Positions 28,804-29,020 of a stretch of 29,020 bases of DNA are shown here, one piece after another. The notes under the pieces are model-generated. The model saw only the letters and a program-made list of their open reading frames with translations, did no database searches and had not been told where the DNA came from. This DNA comes from an uncultured Acidimicrobiaceae bacterium. GTDB taxonomy: Bacteria; Actinomycetota; Acidimicrobiia; Acidimicrobiales; Microtrichaceae. Location: positions 1-29,020 of the forward strand of contig CALMLJ010000317.1 in NCBI GenBank assembly GCA_937868025.1, given 5' to 3'. How positions within the stretch are numbered: the first letter of the stretch is position 1; each line of letters begins with the position of its first letter. Position numbers and translations under genes: made by a program.

Positions 28804-29020
28804 CGTCGGCCCCCGTGCGATCGGCGGGCCGTGGCCCGGTGTCCTCGGCGACGGCGCCGCCCACGATGCTGACGGTGCGGTCGGCCACCGCGTCGGCGCG
28901 TTCGAGGTCGTGTGACGCGAACAGCACGGTCGCGCCGGCAGCCGCGGCGTCGCCGATGAGGCGGTCCACGAGGTCACGGCCCACCGTGTCGAGGCCGGCG
29001 TGGGGTTCGTCGAGCAGCCA
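28793..29020 (-). CDS. ccmA: Haem ABC exporter ATPase CcmA, C-terminal part
   Basis: The last 75 residues of an ABC ATPase that continues past the right edge. Walker B (LLDEP), the D-loop (AGLD) and the switch His (ASHDLERADAVADR) are visible; the Walker A and signature motifs lie outside the window. Place ahead of ccmB and overlap with it identify it as CcmA. It is the first known gene of the ccm run seen here; the promoter is outside. Confidence 0.9.
   Translation of the reverse strand, partial: WLLDEPHAGLDTVGRDLVDRLIGDAAAAGATVLFASHDLERADAVADRTVSIVGGAVAEDTGPRPADRTGADDVA

Overview
The window is ordinary-looking chromosome from a high-GC Gram-positive bacterium, most likely an actinobacterium of the class Acidimicrobiia (Ilumatobacter-like). 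Reasons: strong GC bias with GTG starts; actinobacterial marker families (a WhiB1-like Fe-S regulator, PdtaS, an SCO1664-family kinase-like protein, a DUF3107 protein, paired ArsA/GET3-like ATPases, an ArfA-like OmpA protein); and a complete System I (Ccm) cytochrome c maturation operon, which most actinobacteria replace with System II. The genus is inference. I see no phage, transposon, CRISPR array, rRNA or tRNA, and no gene-free stretch longer than about 270 bases.

Layout. 1-2122 (+): SCO1664-family protein and an anchored BON/OmpA protein, ending at a strong two-way terminator (2143-2186). 2200-3949 (-): etfB-etfA. 4046-5112 (+): a diacylglycerol-kinase-like lipid kinase with a tiny membrane ORF coupled to it; 5066-5752 (-): a glycerophosphodiester phosphodiesterase. 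5964-10345: whiB1 (+) converging on a minus-strand run read as DUF3107, arsA-1, arsA-2, pdtaS. 10500-13640: mrp (-) divergent from a SufR-like Fe-S regulator and a cysteine desulfurase (+). 13662-18413: mixed singletons, including a GNAT enzyme, a membrane PH-like protein, the two halves of an AtuA-type protein separated by a lipoprotein gene and a sixA-like phosphatase. 18502-20937 (+): a secreted helical protein, a large hairpin, then a GlxA-type AraC regulator coupled to a DJ-1/PfpI enzyme. 20985-22193 (-): a saccharopine-dehydrogenase-family protein. 22234-29020 (-): ccmA(partial)-B-C-D-E-F-G-H-I.

How genes work together. The clearest pathway is the Ccm operon: CcmAB with CcmCD and CcmE deliver haem, CcmG/CcmH handle the reduced apocytochrome thiols, CcmF/CcmI ligate. 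The second theme is iron-sulfur biology: Mrp (cluster carrier), a SufR-like sensor with CX12C and a third Cys, a cysteine desulfurase, and WhiB1. EtfAB passes electrons from acyl-CoA dehydrogenases.

The most useful observations outside the gene list are (1) a set of apparent leaderless promoters, -10 boxes of the form (T/C)AnnnT lying 6-9 nt before the start codon of at least eight genes, and (2) an imperfect dispersed repeat, four copies, three between genes and one at the disputed start of ccmI. I did not find a convincing new multi-gene system; the candidates for novelty are small and listed as such.
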